A stretch of 64,000 nucleotides of DNA from Caecibacteroides pullorum (GCF_019239235.1 NZ_JAAZTS010000002.1:124001-188000), one strand, 5' to 3'; positions 1 to 9,483 are shown, numbered from the stretch's first letter. Program-made: numbers and translations. The notes: generated by a model from the letters alone, not told the origin.

Positions 1-2
1 TG

Positions 3-536
3 TGCATTGGGCGCCCTGCCGCGCAAGACACGACGGTGCTCATGGCCCTGCCTGCCGCCGATGTGCGCAAGGATAACCTGGGCATCGTGGGCGACTTCGT
101 CTTGGACGGCCGCCGCTATGGCAACGGCAAGCGGAAGGAGGGCTATGGCGCCCTGCTCGAAGGGAAGCTCTTTCTGGGCGTTTCGGCTTCGGACACGGTG
201 ATGAACTATTGCGCCTCGCGGCAAGGCTCCTTCTTCAGGCAATATGCGCTGGTGGCCGACGGAAAGATATGGCCCAACCGCCTGAAGGGAAAATCCCTGC
301 GGCGGGCGGTGGCGCGGAAGGCCGACGACGCCCGCGTCTATGTGGTGGTGAGCCGCCAGCGCGAGTCGCTCTACGACTTCTCGGAAGCCCTGGCCGACTA
401 TGGCATGCACGACGCCCTCTACCTGCCTGGCGGCGATGCCTATGCCTTCTGCAAGGTGGATGGTGATACCCTCTTTTTGGGCGTTTCGCAGGAGCATGTC
501 TATCCTAACACGAACTATCTGGTCTTCGGAAAATAA
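3..536 (+). CDS. C-terminal part of a possible phosphodiester-glycosidase-like (NAGPA-type) protein
   Basis: The frame is open to the left edge, so the gene begins outside the window and only about 177 codons are seen. The visible part ends with R-V-Y-V-V-V, then a helix leading into H-D-A-L-Y-L-P-G-G-D-A-Y. That resembles the end of the phosphodiester glycosidase (NAGPA) domain, where a glycine-rich L-D-G-G-like turn follows a helix. The match is by eye and remote. The gene is followed by an intergenic stretch of about 190 bases. It could equally be an uncharacterised Bacteroidetes family. Confidence 0.5.
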   Translation, partial: CIGRPAAQDTTVLMALPAADVRKDNLGIVGDFVLDGRRYGNGKRKEGYGALLEGKLFLGVSASDTVMNYCASRQGSFFRQYALVADGKIWPNRLKGKSLRRAVARKADDARVYVVVSRQRESLYDFSEALADYGMHDALYLPGGDAYAFCKVDGDTLFLGVSQEHVYPNTNYLVFGK

Positions 537-605
537 TATTTCGTACGGCCATCGCACTATTTCATACATTATTTGTTATACTTCATAACAGGCGACGTCT
601 GTCGG

Positions 606-637
606 CTTGCGGGCATGGGTGTTTTTGCCTATTTTTG
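606..637 (+). promoter_or_regulatory. Probable promoter of the 726 lipoprotein gene
   Basis: A -7 box TATTTTTG (630-637) fits the Bacteroidetes consensus TAnnTTTG. A CTTG (606-609) lies 20 bases upstream as a weak -33 box. It leaves a leader of roughly 80 bases before the ATG at 726. Confidence 0.4.
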
Positions 638-725
638 TCGTGCAGGTCGATGATGCAAGTCCGACGCCTGTTTCATAAAAAGGAAAACTGGACTGAATGT
701 ATAAACTATTAAAACTTTATTTGAG

Positions 726-1382
726 ATGAAAAGAAACTTTATTTGTCTGGCCGCTCTGTTGTTACTGATGTCGTGTGGTAGCAAGCAGGCCAAAAGCCCC
801 GACAAGGCAGAAGCCCCTATTGGAGCGAGCGATGCCGCCCAGGGTTACACCTACTCCAAAGTACTCGATAAGAAAATCCGCATCTTCGAGGAAGGTGCAC
901 GCGTCCTGTCGGCCACCGACCCGCAAGCCACGATGGCAGGCTATGTCGTGTTTCCGTCCGATTCGTCCAAGGCAGAAGTGTTCCTGCCACAGGAAACCGT
1001 CGTGTTGGACAAACGTGTCCGCCCTGATGGTACGGCCGTATGGAATGTGGAGGACGACGATACCTACATGCTGGAAAAGTGTGGTAACGAATGGTTGGTG
1101 AGTCGGGGTGGAAAGGTGTTGTATGCTTCGACCGGTTGTGAGAACCAGCTCAAGGCCGAGTTCGTGGGTGCGAAAGGAGAAAAACTTTCCGCCATCTTCT
1201 TCACCCAGGCAGGGGTGGCACAAATCCGCTACAACGGCATCGACTATCTGCTCCGCCAGTATGTCACCGCCTCGGGCTACGGCTATCGGAATCCGCTGGC
1301 CGACATCAGGGGGAAAGGACATCAGGTAACCCTCTCGCTCGCAGGAAATGACACGTCCATCGACTTTGTGGAGCAGAAATAA
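726..1382 (+). CDS. Hypothetical lipoprotein
   Basis: The 218-residue product starts with a lipoprotein signal: MKR, a hydrophobic run, then lipobox L-M-S-C with the acylated cysteine near residue 17, followed by a polar linker. The rest is a soluble, probably beta-rich domain I do not recognise. A lipoprotein in the envelope is the only safe statement. The next gene, also a lipoprotein, starts 40 bases downstream in the same direction, so the two may be co-transcribed. A long open frame on the opposite strand here is only a shadow. Confidence 0.75.
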   Translation: MKRNFICLAALLLLMSCGSKQAKSPDKAEAPIGASDAAQGYTYSKVLDKKIRIFEEGARVLSATDPQATMAGYVVFPSDSSKAEVFLPQETVVLDKRVRPDGTAVWNVEDDDTYMLEKCGNEWLVSRGGKVLYASTGCENQLKAEFVGAKGEKLSAIFFTQAGVAQIRYNGIDYLLRQYVTASGYGYRNPLADIRGKGHQVTLSLAGNDTSIDFVEQK

Positions 1383-1421
1383 GTGAATCGAAATAAGTAA
1401 GCTATATAGAAGATATAAACC

Positions 1422-2195
1422 ATGAAAAAATCAATGATGCTGGCCGTGGCTGCCTGCGTACTGGCTTCGTGCCACACGGCCACTCAAAAAGAAGAGAGAG
1501 AATTTGTAGGGAACTGGTTAGAGGTGATGCCTGTCAACTCCCAATTTACGCAGGGGGTGACGCTGAACGCCGACGGCACCGCTGCTTCCATCGGCATGGC
1601 TACGCTGAAGTATGAATCGTGGAGCCTGGCCGATGGCAAGCTGGTGCTCAACGGCAAGAGCATCGGCAATGGGCAGACGCTGGACTTTTCGGACACGCTG
1701 GACGTGGTGTCCCTCACGGCAGACTCCCTGAAGTTGGGCAAGAACGGTGCTTATCGCATCGATTACTATCGGGTGAAGGAAGTGCCTGTCTTGGGCAAGG
1801 ACAAGGCGTTGCTCGACTCCCTTCGGAAGGCGGAAGGTACGGGTCAGTTGCAGACGCGCGTCTATCGTGGCACGTTGCCAGCCGCTTCATGCCCGGGCAT
1901 CGTCTACGATATCACCCTCTACAACTACGAGCATAGCGGCGACGGCGTGTTCAGAGCGAGCCTCACCTACCTGGAGGCTGAGGACGGGAAGGACCAGACC
2001 TACGAGTTCTGCGGACGCCAGTACACCTTGCGTGGAAATGCCGTAGACAAGAACGCTACTGTCCTTCAGTTTGTGCCTTTCGACAAGGCTGAGGACACGA
2101 TGAACTTCTTGTTCGGAGGTGACAAACTGACCATGCTCGACCGCGAGTTGCGACCGATTGACTCGAATTTGAACTACACTCTGCAATTGCAATAG
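1422..2195 (+). CDS. Lipoprotein with lipocalin-like and NlpE-like domains
   Basis: 257 residues with a lipoprotein signal (lipobox L-A-S-C, cysteine near residue 16). Residues about 25-115 look like the small lipocalin-like domain common in Bacteroides lipoproteins (G-N-W start, then strands). Residues about 145-255 begin with [13 protein letters not shown], which resembles the opening of NlpE (G-x-L-P-C-A-D-C-x-G-I), the envelope copper/surface-stress lipoprotein. The first cysteine of the NlpE CxxC motif is replaced by alanine. Role in envelope sensing or ligand binding is inference. Confidence 0.7.
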   Translation: MKKSMMLAVAACVLASCHTATQKEEREFVGNWLEVMPVNSQFTQGVTLNADGTAASIGMATLKYESWSLADGKLVLNGKSIGNGQTLDFSDTLDVVSLTADSLKLGKNGAYRIDYYRVKEVPVLGKDKALLDSLRKAEGTGQLQTRVYRGTLPAASCPGIVYDITLYNYEHSGDGVFRASLTYLEAEDGKDQTYEFCGRQYTLRGNAVDKNATVLQFVPFDKAEDTMNFLFGGDKLTMLDRELRPIDSNLNYTLQLQ

Positions 2196-2202
2196 ACTTT
2201 CG

Positions 2203-2233
2203 TTGGCTGGCTGCGGGCTTTTTCGTACTTTTG
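2203..2233 (+). promoter_or_regulatory. Promoter of fhs
   Basis: TTGG (2203-2206), a 19-base spacer, then TACTTTTG (2226-2233) match the Bacteroidetes -33/-7 arrangement. The predicted start codon at 2267 lies about 33 bases downstream. This favours that ATG over the in-frame ATG at 2231, which would overlap the -7 box. Confidence 0.65.
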
Positions 2234-2266
2234 CACTTTCATTTTTTAAATCATTTGAATACCTCT

Positions 2267-3937
2267 ATGAAGTCGGACATCGAAATAGCTCGCAGCATCG
2301 AGCTCAAGAAAATCAAGCAGGTGGCTGAGAGCGTCGGCATACCTCGCGAAGAAGTGGAAAACTATGGCCGCTACATCGCCAAAATTCCCATTCATCTCAT
2401 CGATGAAGAAAAAGTAAAGCAAAGCAATCTGATCCTGGTGACAGCCATCACGGCCACCAAGGCTGGTATTGGTAAGACGACCGTCTCCATCGGCTTGGCA
2501 TTGGGATTGAACAAGATAGGCAAGAAGGCCATTGTGGCCTTGCGCGAACCTTCTTTAGGTCCCTGCTTCGGCATGAAGGGTGGGGCGGCAGGCGGCGGCT
2601 ATGCGCAGGTACTGCCCATGGAGAAAATCAACCTGCACTTTACAGGCGACTTCCACGCCATCACCTCTGCCCATAACATGATTTCGGCCCTGCTCGACAA
2701 CTACCTTTACCAGCATCAGGCCGACGGCTTCGGGCTGAAGGAAATCATCTGGCGGCGTGTACTCGACGTGAACGACCGCTCCCTGCGCAGCATCGTGACC
2801 GGCTTGGGACCGAGCACCAACGGCGTGACACAGGAGTCGGGCTTCGACATCACGCCTGCTTCGGAAATCATGGCCATTCTCTGCCTGGCTAAGGATCAGG
2901 ACGACTTGCGCCGTCGCATCGAGAACATCATCCTCGGTTTCCGCTTCGACGGTACCCCCTTTACAGTGAAGGAATTGGGTGTGGCTGGAGCCATCACCGT
3001 CCTGCTGAAGGATGCCATCAACCCCAACCTGGTGCAAACCACGGAAGGCACGGCGGCATTCGTACATGGCGGTCCTTTCGCCAACATCGCCCATGGATGT
3101 AACTCCATTCTGGCTACGAAGATGGCGATGACCTTCGGCGACTATGTGGTGACGGAAGCTGGTTTCGGCGCCGATCTGGGTGCGGAAAAATTCTATAATA
3201 TCAAGTGCCGCAAGAGTGGCTTGCAACCCAAGCTGACCATCATTGTGGCTACGGCCCAAGGATTGAAGATGCATGGTGGCGTGAGCCTCGACCGCATCAA
3301 GGAGCCGAGCATGGAAGGGTTGAAGCAGGGCTTTGGCAACCTGGACAAACACGTGCGCAACCTGCGTTCCTTCGGACAGACCGTCGTGGTGGCCTTCAAT
3401 CGCTTTGCCAGCGATACGGATGAGGAGGTGGAAGCCATCCGCCGTCATTGCGAAGAGAAGCTGGGTGTGGGTTTCGCCATCAACAACGCCTTTGCAGAAG
3501 GAGGCGAAGGAGCCGTCGACCTGGCCCGTCTGGTGGTGGATACCATCGAACAACGGCCTTCCCAGCCGCTTGCCTTCACGTACGAAGAGACGGACAGCGT
3601 AGAGCGTAAGATCGAGAAAGTGGCCTGCAACCTCTATGGAGCGAGCGTGGTGACTTATAGTATTCATTCACGTAAAATGCTCAAACTCATTGAGCAGATG
3701 GGCATTACGCATTATCCGATTTGCATTGCCAAGACACAATATTCCTTCTCGGCCGATCCGAAGATTTATGGGGCGGTAGATAATTTTGAGTTCCACATCA
3801 AGGATATTGTCATCAACCATGGTGCCGAAATGATTGTGGCGATTGCGGGCGAAATCTTGCGTATGCCTGGCCTTCCCAAGGTGCCTCAGGCAGAACATAT
3901 CGATATCGTAAACGGGTTGATAGAAGGGCTGAGTTAA
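2267..3937 (+). CDS. fhs: Formate--tetrahydrofolate ligase
   Basis: Ligates formate to tetrahydrofolate using ATP, giving 10-formyl-THF for purine and one-carbon metabolism in the cytoplasm. The 556-residue length is right for the family. The P-loop reads K-A-G-I-G-K-T-T (the common form is AGEGKTT), followed by [18 protein letters not shown] and [10 protein letters not shown], both characteristic of the family. The start at 2267 was chosen from the promoter position. Downstream and convergent is glyA, which supplies the same folate pool. Confidence 0.96.
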   Translation: MKSDIEIARSIELKKIKQVAESVGIPREEVENYGRYIAKIPIHLIDEEKVKQSNLILVTAITATKAGIGKTTVSIGLALGLNKIGKKAIVALREPSLGPCFGMKGGAAGGGYAQVLPMEKINLHFTGDFHAITSAHNMISALLDNYLYQHQADGFGLKEIIWRRVLDVNDRSLRSIVTGLGPSTNGVTQESGFDITPASEIMAILCLAKDQDDLRRRIENIILGFRFDGTPFTVKELGVAGAITVLLKDAINPNLVQTTEGTAAFVHGGPFANIAHGCNSILATKMAMTFGDYVVTEAGFGADLGAEKFYNIKCRKSGLQPKLTIIVATAQGLKMHGGVSLDRIKEPSMEGLKQGFGNLDKHVRNLRSFGQTVVVAFNRFASDTDEEVEAIRRHCEEKLGVGFAINNAFAEGGEGAVDLARLVVDTIEQRPSQPLAFTYEETDSVERKIEKVACNLYGASVVTYSIHSRKMLKLIEQMGITHYPICIAKTQYSFSADPKIYGAVDNFEFHIKDIVINHGAEMIVAIAGEILRMPGLPKVPQAEHIDIVNGLIEGLS

Positions 3938-3972
3938 TGGAAAATTGAAAATGGAGAATTGAGAATTCAATT
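3938..3972. repeat. AATTGA-type intergenic repeat
   Basis: A run of short degenerate units (GGAAAATTGAAAAT, GGAGAATTGAGAATT) directly after the fhs stop. The same units recur at 4030-4053, 6796-6830, 7196-7232, 7690-7795 and 12328-12398, always in gaps between housekeeping genes and never in the prophage. Confidence 0.7.
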
Positions 3973-3993
3973 AGCAATTCCTATATAGAAGAA

Positions 3994-4026
3994 AAGAGTG
4001 CGCCCCAAGGGATGCACTCTTTTTTT
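3994..4026 (+). terminator. Rho-independent terminator of fhs
   Basis: AAGAGTGC (3994-4001) pairs with GCACTCTT (4014-4021) and is followed by a run of T, matching a terminator in the rightward direction. It lies between the convergent fhs and glyA genes. Confidence 0.85.
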
Positions 4027-4053
4027 TGTCTTAATTTTCTATTCTCAATTTAC

Positions 4054-5334
4054 TCAATAAGCGAAGATCGGGTAGTTCTTCATTGTTTCATTGACGCGGG
4101 CGCGAACCTGTGCGATAACGGCTTCGTTGTCTACGTTGGAGAGCACAGTTTCGATCATTTCGGCAATTTCGAGCATCAGGTCTTCCTTGGCGCCACGAGT
4201 CGTGATGGCAGGCGTACCCAAGCGGATACCTGAAGTCTGGAAAGCTGAACGGCTGTCGAAAGGCACCATGTTCTTGTTGACGGTGATGTCGGCCGATACA
4301 AGGGCTTTCTCGGCTACTTTACCAGTCAGGTCGGGGTATTTCGTGCGAAGGTCGACGAGCATGGAGTGGTTGTCCGTACCGCCGCTCACGATGGAGAAGC
4401 CGCGGTCGATGAGCGCCTGTGCCAGCACGGCGGCGTTTTTCTGTACCTGTGCGGCATATTCCTTCCATTCGGGTTGGAGGATTTCGCCGAAGGCAACAGC
4501 CTTGGCAGCGATGACGTGCTCCAGTGGTCCGCCTTGAATGCCAGGGAATACGGCTGAGTCGAGCAGTTGTGACATCATCTTGATTTCGCCCTTCGGTGTC
4601 TTCTTGCCCCAGGGGTTGGGGAAGTCCTTGCCCATGAGGATGATACCGCCACGAGGGCCGCGGAGGGTCTTATGAGTGGTCGAGGTGACGATGTGGGCAT
4701 ACTTCACGGGGTTGTCCAGCAGGCCAGCGGCGATAAGGCCGGCGGGGTGTGCCATGTCGATCATCAGGATGGCGCCCACCTTGTCGGCTATTTCGCGCAT
4801 GCGGCGGTAATCCCATTCGCGTGAGTAGGCCGAGCCGCCTCCGATAATCATCTTGGGGTGTTCGCGCAGGGCGATTTCCTCCATCTGGTCATAATCCACG
4901 CGTCCTGTTTCCTGGTTCAGGTTGTATTCACAGGGGTGGTAGATGATGCCCGACGTGTTCACCAGTGAGCCGTGCGACAGGTGTCCGCCATGAGTCAGGT
5001 TCAGGCCCATGAACTTGTCGCCAGGGTTGAGCACGGCCAGGAAGACAGCTGCGTTGGCTTGTGCGCCCGAGTGGGGCTGTACGTTGGCCCATTCGGCTCC
5101 GAATATCTGTTTGATACGGTCGATGGCGATCTGTTCGCTCTGGTCCACCACTTCGCAACCGCCGTAGTAGCGCTTGCCTGGGTAGCCTTCGGCATACTTG
5201 TTGGTGAGGCAGGAGCCCATGGCCTGCATGACTTGGTCACTTACGAAGTTTTCTGATGCGATCAGTTCAATGCCTTTGAGCTGACGTTGGTGTTCTTTTT
5301 CGATGATGTCGAAAATTAAATCGTCTCTTTTCAT
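4054..5334 (-). CDS. glyA: Serine hydroxymethyltransferase
   Basis: PLP enzyme that converts serine and tetrahydrofolate to glycine and 5,10-methylene-THF. The 426-residue protein has the full family pattern: an N-terminal I-E-L-I-A-S-E-N-F, a substrate loop ending [14 protein letters not shown], and the PLP lysine in [14 protein letters not shown] near residue 230. Length is normal. A leftward -7 box (TACATTTG, complement of 5378-5385) lies about 45 bases upstream. Confidence 0.97.
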   Translation of the reverse strand: MKRDDLIFDIIEKEHQRQLKGIELIASENFVSDQVMQAMGSCLTNKYAEGYPGKRYYGGCEVVDQSEQIAIDRIKQIFGAEWANVQPHSGAQANAAVFLAVLNPGDKFMGLNLTHGGHLSHGSLVNTSGIIYHPCEYNLNQETGRVDYDQMEEIALREHPKMIIGGGSAYSREWDYRRMREIADKVGAILMIDMAHPAGLIAAGLLDNPVKYAHIVTSTTHKTLRGPRGGIILMGKDFPNPWGKKTPKGEIKMMSQLLDSAVFPGIQGGPLEHVIAAKAVAFGEILQPEWKEYAAQVQKNAAVLAQALIDRGFSIVSGGTDNHSMLVDLRTKYPDLTGKVAEKALVSADITVNKNMVPFDSRSAFQTSGIRLGTPAITTRGAKEDLMLEIAEMIETVLSNVDNEAVIAQVRARVNETMKNYPIFAY

Positions 5335-5416
5335 GTGTTTCTATAATAGATTAATAGTTCTTTCTTTAAGAAGTTTACAAATGTAAGCAAATAAATGAAT
5401 ATATGCGTCATTTTGT

Positions 5417-6196
5417 TTAAAAAAACACGCCAAACGAGAAACTGAGTACATTGTCTTTGCGGGTGAAGCGTATCTCTTTGTCAGGGATGTTTTCGCCGGG
5501 CGAAGGCTGGAGGTCGGGCATGTCGTAGGTGATTTTCTTAGAGATGTTGTGCAGGCCGATGTCGTAGCGGAAGTCGAAGAAGATGCGCGAAATGGTGACT
5601 GCTACGCCCACGGTCAGGCTGGCATTGAAGGGGTAAAGTTCTTCGCGGATGTTGTCCATGTTGAAGTTTTCGAAAGTGACTTTACTCTTTTTGTCCCAGA
5701 TGTAGCGCAGCTTCGGTCCTCCGAAGACGGCCAGGCTGTAGGGGCCGTCCTTGATGATGTTGTAGCCGTAGATGACAGGGATTTCGACACTGTGGATAGA
5801 CGAGGTGATGCTTCCCTGTTCGGGCAGGGTGCCTTCGGGAGCATTGTCTACGGGCAGCGGCTTGTCGAAGGTGATATTGCAACGGTTGATGGTGTAGGAC
5901 AATTCGGGCTGCAGGAAGTGGCGGTCGAAATTGATGCGCATGAACAGGGAGGCGAAGTAGCCTATCTTGTAGTTGTTCTGCACCTGTTCTACATGGGTTC
6001 CGTTGATGCTGAGGTCGGACACGAGGAACAGAGAGGCGGTAAATCCGCCCTTGGCACCAAAGTTGATGGACGTTTCCGTCTTTCGCTTTTTCTTGTCAGC
6101 CTGTGCGTCGGCATCGGGGTTGGCCGACGGTTGTCCGTACGCCAGTGTGGAAGCCGTCAGCAGGGCAAGCAAGAGGGAAGCTCTGTTTCTTTTCAT
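5417..6196 (-). CDS. PorT-like outer-membrane beta-barrel protein
   Basis: 259 residues beginning with a signal peptide (MKRNR, hydrophobic core, cleavage near A-Y-G-Q). The rest is alternating strands ending in V-L-S-F-S-F-G-V-F-F, a C-terminal aromatic typical of outer-membrane barrels. Size and pattern fit the outer-membrane beta-barrel families of Bacteroidetes (PorT-like). A short linker rich in D, K and T follows the signal. It is the last gene of a leftward group behind the flavin reductase. Specific function unknown. Confidence 0.75.
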   Translation of the reverse strand: MKRNRASLLLALLTASTLAYGQPSANPDADAQADKKKRKTETSINFGAKGGFTASLFLVSDLSINGTHVEQVQNNYKIGYFASLFMRINFDRHFLQPELSYTINRCNITFDKPLPVDNAPEGTLPEQGSITSSIHSVEIPVIYGYNIIKDGPYSLAVFGGPKLRYIWDKKSKVTFENFNMDNIREELYPFNASLTVGVAVTISRIFFDFRYDIGLHNISKKITYDMPDLQPSPGENIPDKEIRFTRKDNVLSFSFGVFF

Positions 6197-6220
6197 GTCG
6201 TTCCTTCGTTTGTCTGTTGT

Positions 6221-6790
6221 TTAACTTTTCTTCTTTTCGACGCTCCAGCCGAACTTGCCGATCTTGGGGCCCAGTTCGTAGTAGCCGCCGTGGACGTAGA
6301 CCAGCGGATTCGTCTCGGCCAGTTCCAGCTTGCCCGTGTCGGGGTTCAGGTGGCTGGTTTCGGCGCGTACGTTCACCACGTCGGCGATAAACATGTCGTG
6401 CGAGCCCAGCGACACGATTTCCTTGACGCGGCACTCGATGCAGAGGGGCGACTCTTCGATGAGCGGTGCCTGCACCACGGTGCAACGTCCGGGTGTCAGA
6501 TGCATTTCCTCGAACTTGTTGTAGTCGCGGCCCGAGCGTACGCCGCACCAGTCGGTGGCGCGTGCCATGTCCTTCGTGGTGAGGTTGATGACGAACTCCA
6601 TGTTGCGGCGGATGATGTCGTAAGAGTGGCGTTCGGGGCGGACGGAGATGTAGCACATGGGTGGGTTGGTGCAGAGGGTGCCTGTCCAGGCCACGGTGAG
6701 TATGTTGTATTCCTCGGGCGTGCTTCCGCAGCTCACCAGGACGGCGGGCAGGGGGTAGATGAGGGTGCCGGGTTTCCAGTCTTCTTTCAT
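6221..6790 (-). CDS. Flavin reductase family protein (flavoredoxin-like)
   Basis: 189 residues with the split-barrel FMN-binding pattern: P-L-P-A-V-L-V-S-C-G, then N-I-L-T-V-A-W-T-G-T-L-C-T-N-P-P-M-C-Y-I-S-V-R-P-E-R-H-S, as in flavoredoxin and flavin reductase-like proteins that bind FMN and reduce it or pass electrons. Electron partner unknown. The stop lies 25 bases from the next leftward gene, suggesting co-transcription. Confidence 0.88.
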   Translation of the reverse strand: MKEDWKPGTLIYPLPAVLVSCGSTPEEYNILTVAWTGTLCTNPPMCYISVRPERHSYDIIRRNMEFVINLTTKDMARATDWCGVRSGRDYNKFEEMHLTPGRCTVVQAPLIEESPLCIECRVKEIVSLGSHDMFIADVVNVRAETSHLNPDTGKLELAETNPLVYVHGGYYELGPKIGKFGWSVEKKKS

Positions 6791-6795
6791 TTCTT

Positions 6796-6830
6796 GAATG
6801 GAAAATTGATAATGGATAATGGATAATTAT
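6796..6830. repeat. AATTGA-type intergenic repeat
   Basis: Units of GGAAAATTGATAAT and GGATAAT between the flavin reductase start and the four-helix-bundle stop; same family as at 3938. Confidence 0.65.
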
Positions 6831-7207
6831 TTGTTGAGGCTGCTTTTGGTTGTTTTTACGATACTGATCAATAGTTTGAGAAGTTCTTCACAATCTTTGT
6901 TGATAGAGGCAAACTCGTGATCTTTCAAGTAATCGGTATCGTGTAGCAACGAAAGCCAGTAGGTCGTTTCGTTTGCTTCTTTCAAAGCAACATTCATCTT
7001 GTTCAGAAAATCGGCTTTGCTTTGTGCATGGGCCGATTCCTTAATCAGTGCGCCTATGGCCGTCCCGCTTCTCAACAACTGGTGGGCAATGGCGTATATC
7101 TTCTTGTTCTCGTCCAGATATTTGTACAAGTTGATGATACGGATGGAGAATTGATAACTCTTTTCCTCGACAACGTTGATTCTTTGTATTCTATCATCAT
7201 TATCCAT
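6827..7207 (-). CDS. Four-helix-bundle protein (S23 / TIGR02436-like)
   Basis: About 126 residues, nearly all helical. The pattern S-Y-Q-F-S-I-R-I-I-N-L-Y-K-Y-L, then L-L-R-S-G-T-A-I-G-A-L-I-K-E-S, then K-M-N-V-A-L-K-E-A-N-E-T-T-Y-W-L is that of the small four-helix-bundle family seen in 23S rRNA intervening sequences and as stand-alone genes. The same fold superfamily includes Avd of diversity-generating retroelements. The start at 7207 is chosen because the seven codons before it (from 7228) are made of intergenic repeat sequence. Cellular role unknown. Confidence 0.75.
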   Translation of the reverse strand: MDNDDRIQRINVVEEKSYQFSIRIINLYKYLDENKKIYAIAHQLLRSGTAIGALIKESAHAQSKADFLNKMNVALKEANETTYWLSLLHDTDYLKDHEFASINKDCEELLKLLISIVKTTKSSLNK

Positions 7208-7232
7208 TATCAATTCTCCATTCTCCATTGAT
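7196..7232. repeat. AATTGA-type intergenic repeat
   Basis: Inverted orientation of the repeat units (TTATCCATTATCAATTCTCC, ATTCTCCATT), overlapping the possible upstream start of the four-helix-bundle gene and ending at the pyrI stop. Confidence 0.65.
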
Positions 7233-7690
7233 TAGATGATTTCGATTTCTTCCCTCGTCTGCTCCTTCTCGCAATAGTGGCACTTGATGACGCAGCGTTC
7301 CTTGTCGATGACGTGGAAGCGGGTGGGCATGGGCTCGTTGTTGGTGATGCACTTGGGGTTGGCACACTTCACGATGCCACGCAGCTCGTCGGGCAACACC
7401 AGTTCGCGCTTCTCCACCACCTCGTAGTTGCGGATGATGTTCAGCTTCACGTTGGGCGCCACGACGGCGATGCGGTTGATTTCGTCGTCGCAGAAGAACT
7501 TGTCGGCAATCTTGATGATGCCCTTCTTGCCCAGCTTCTTGCTGTTGAGGTTGAAGCCGATGGTGATGTTGTTGTTCATGTGCTCCAGGCCCAGCAGCGA
7601 CACCACGGTAAACAGTTTTTCGGAGGGGATATGGTCGATGACGGTGCCGTTCTCCAGCGCGGCTACCTGCAATTCTTTCTTGTCGTTCAT
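7232..7690 (-). CDS. pyrI: Aspartate carbamoyltransferase regulatory subunit
   Basis: Regulatory chain of aspartate transcarbamoylase, binding nucleotide effectors and holding catalytic trimers together. The 152-residue length is that of PyrI. The N-terminal G-T-V-I-D-H-I-P effector-site motif is present. The C-terminal zinc site has C-A-N-P-K-C then C-H-Y-C (four cysteines). It follows pyrB in the same direction with an 80-base repeat-filled gap. Confidence 0.96.
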   Translation of the reverse strand: MNDKKELQVAALENGTVIDHIPSEKLFTVVSLLGLEHMNNNITIGFNLNSKKLGKKGIIKIADKFFCDDEINRIAVVAPNVKLNIIRNYEVVEKRELVLPDELRGIVKCANPKCITNNEPMPTRFHVIDKERCVIKCHYCEKEQTREEIEII

Positions 7691-7795
7691 TTCTTTAATT
7701 GAAAATTGAAAATTGATAATTGATAATTTTTTGGGGGGACTGACAATGGAAATGATTCACTAATTTTCCATTATCCATTCTCCATTTTCAATTCA
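7690..7795. repeat. AATTGA-type repeat block between pyrB and pyrI
   Basis: Direct units (GAAAATTGATAATTGATAAT) at 7700-7730, then a G-rich bridge, then inverted units (TTTTCCATTATCCATTCTCC) at 7763-7795. The two halves can fold back on each other, so the pyrB-pyrI transcript would carry a large imperfect hairpin here. Same repeat family as elsewhere in the host part. Confidence 0.6.
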
Positions 7796-8709
7796 TCCAA
7801 AGTGATGCCCAGCACGTCGCAGAGGATGGCTTCGCGGGCGTAGAGGCCGTTCTGCGCCTGCTGGAAGTAGTAGGCCTTGGGGCTTTCGTCCACGTCGTAG
7901 GCAATCTCGTTCACGCGGGGCAGGGGGTGCAGGATGCGCAGGTTGGGGCGGGTGTGCTCCAGCATCTTGCGGCGCAGGATGTAGACGTTCTTCACGCGCT
8001 CGTACTCCATCAGGTCGGTGAAGCGTTCGCGCTGCACGCGCGTCATGTACAGGATGTCCGCTTCGGCGATGGTCTCCTCGGTGAAGTCCGTGTGCTCCAC
8101 GTAGCGGATGCCGTGCTCGCGGCAGTATATCTTATATTCTTCGGGCATCTTCAGTTCGTCGGGGGCGATGAAGTGGAAGGTGGGGTTGAAGTGGCGCATG
8201 GCCATCAGCAGCGAGTGGACGGTGCGTCCGTATTTCAGGTCGCCCACCAGGAAGATGTTCAGGTTCTCCAGCGTGCCCTGCGTCTTGTAGATGGAGTAGA
8301 GGTCGAGCATCGTCTGCGAGGGGTGCTGGTTGGCGCCGTCGCCGGCGTTGACGATGGGCACGTCGGTCACCTCGCTGGCATAGCGGGCGGCTCCCTCCAG
8401 GTAGTGGCGCATCACGATGATGTCGGCATAGTTGCTCACCATCTTGATGGTATCCTTCAGCGTCTCGCCCTTCGACGAGCTGGTAGCCTTGGGGTCGCTG
8501 AAGCCGATGACGCGTGCGCCCAGGCGGTTGGCCGCCGTCTCGAAGCTGAGGCGTGTGCGCGTCGAGGGTTCGAAAAATAAGGTTGCCACGACCTTTCCGT
8601 CCAGCAGGTGGCGGTTGGGACGTTCTTCAAACTGCTTCGCCATTTCCAGCATGTAGAGTATTTTTTCCTTGCTGTGCTCGGCGATGGTCACTAAACTTCT
8701 GTTTTCCAT
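7771..8709 (-). CDS. pyrB: Aspartate carbamoyltransferase catalytic subunit
   Basis: Condenses carbamoyl phosphate with aspartate, the committed step of pyrimidine synthesis. From the ATG at 8709 the protein has 312 residues, the usual length. It has the carbamoyl-phosphate loop [20 protein letters not shown] and the C-terminal H-P-L-P-R-V-N-E-I. An in-frame ATG at 8802 would add 31 residues unlike PyrB. It forms an operon with pyrI. Confidence 0.96.
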   Translation of the reverse strand: MENRSLVTIAEHSKEKILYMLEMAKQFEERPNRHLLDGKVVATLFFEPSTRTRLSFETAANRLGARVIGFSDPKATSSSKGETLKDTIKMVSNYADIIVMRHYLEGAARYASEVTDVPIVNAGDGANQHPSQTMLDLYSIYKTQGTLENLNIFLVGDLKYGRTVHSLLMAMRHFNPTFHFIAPDELKMPEEYKIYCREHGIRYVEHTDFTEETIAEADILYMTRVQRERFTDLMEYERVKNVYILRRKMLEHTRPNLRILHPLPRVNEIAYDVDESPKAYYFQQAQNGLYAREAILCDVLGITLDELKMENG

Positions 8710-8906
8710 ATTGTTGTTGTTTCTTGTTAATTTTGAATAAGACAGGAGGCGGTTCGGGATAAAAATATCTGAAACGAGTTTCGATATTTGTTCTCCTCTC
8801 ACCTTTCACTGCCTTTCGAGTGTGTAAAGGTAGGCAAAAACTGCGGTAGTTGGAAGCTTGTGCCCCGTTTTTTTTCCGTCCGCCGCCATTTTTCCTCCCG
8901 TCCCTA

Positions 8907-8937
8907 CAAAGGTAGGCATCTCCCGCCGAAGCGCCAA
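8907..8937 (-). promoter_or_regulatory. Probable pyrBI promoter
   Basis: Read leftward: TTGG (complement of 8934-8937), a 19-base spacer, then TACCTTTG (complement of 8907-8914). The transcript would have a leader of about 190 bases before pyrB. No clear attenuator hairpin with a U-run was seen in it. Confidence 0.55.
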
Positions 8938-9256
8938 AAATAGAGCCTCGCCGGCGTCTGAAAAGGTGTTAACGAAGCCGTCCTGTTGTGTTAATAAAAC
9001 TAATGCATTGTTTCTCAGTCGGGAAAACGATGCTTTCGTGCGGGCGGGGCGGCGCGTTGTGGCGAGGCATCGAGCATCCTCTTTTCCGTCCGATTGTCAC
9101 ATTCGGGGAAAGGGTATGTCTGCTGAATCAGGATATGTGTCCGGAAAAGCAGGAAACTGTCTGCTTGTTCAGGAAACGGAGTGTCCGGCTGCTCGGGAAA
9201 ACAGGCTGTTTGTGCCTGCCGAATGCTGTGGGAAGATGGATTTTTATTCACATTCG
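8938..9256. other. Gene-free stretch with degenerate CGGAAAA-type motifs
   Basis: No convincing gene; the 144-codon rightward open frame from 8858 looks random. Loosely repeated short motifs of the form TTCGGGAAAA or TCCGGAAAA occur near 9013, 9105, 9140, 9168 and 9194 with uneven spacing. Confidence 0.5.
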
Positions 9257-9483
9257 TTAACTTACATAATTACAAATTACAATTACAGTTAGGTCAATAT
9301 CGTTTTTTGCTCGCTTCTCCCATGCCCCTTATATATATGTTTATTATATTATATATTATATATATAATTATAATATATATATAATATATAATATAATAAA
9401 TTTATAATATACTATTTAATCTGATGGATGCGGAAACTCACTTTCGTCTAACTGTAATTGTAATTTGTAATTGTGTAAGTTAA
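9257..9483. mobile_element. MITE-like element with 36-bp terminal inverted repeats
   Basis: The left arm 9257-9292 and right arm 9448-9483 are reverse complements over 36 bases with one mismatch. The centre is almost pure A/T with ATATAT runs near 9335-9415 that can also pair with themselves. There is no coding capacity. Both ends carry TTAA (9257-9260 and 9480-9483), possibly a duplicated target. It sits upstream of mrcA. Confidence 0.65.

Noticed and set aside
2555-3667. 370-codon open frame antisense to fhs
   Set aside because: Fhs is unmistakable on the other strand; the shadow has no recognisable pattern.
5549-6826. 425-codon rightward frame across the barrel and flavin-reductase genes
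   Set aside because: Covers two real leftward genes; V/D/G/H-rich shadow composition.
6827-7207. Host four-helix-bundle gene as the Avd partner of the DGR
   Set aside because: Fold family is shared, but it lies 21 kb away in a pyr-linked host group with nothing tying it to the retroelement.
8858-9292. 144-codon rightward frame before the MITE-like element
   Set aside because: No domain, odd composition, runs into the inverted repeat; no promoter or neighbour supports it.
9320-9420. AT repeats as a replication origin
   Set aside because: No DnaA boxes or iterons seen; explained as the centre of the inverted-repeat element.
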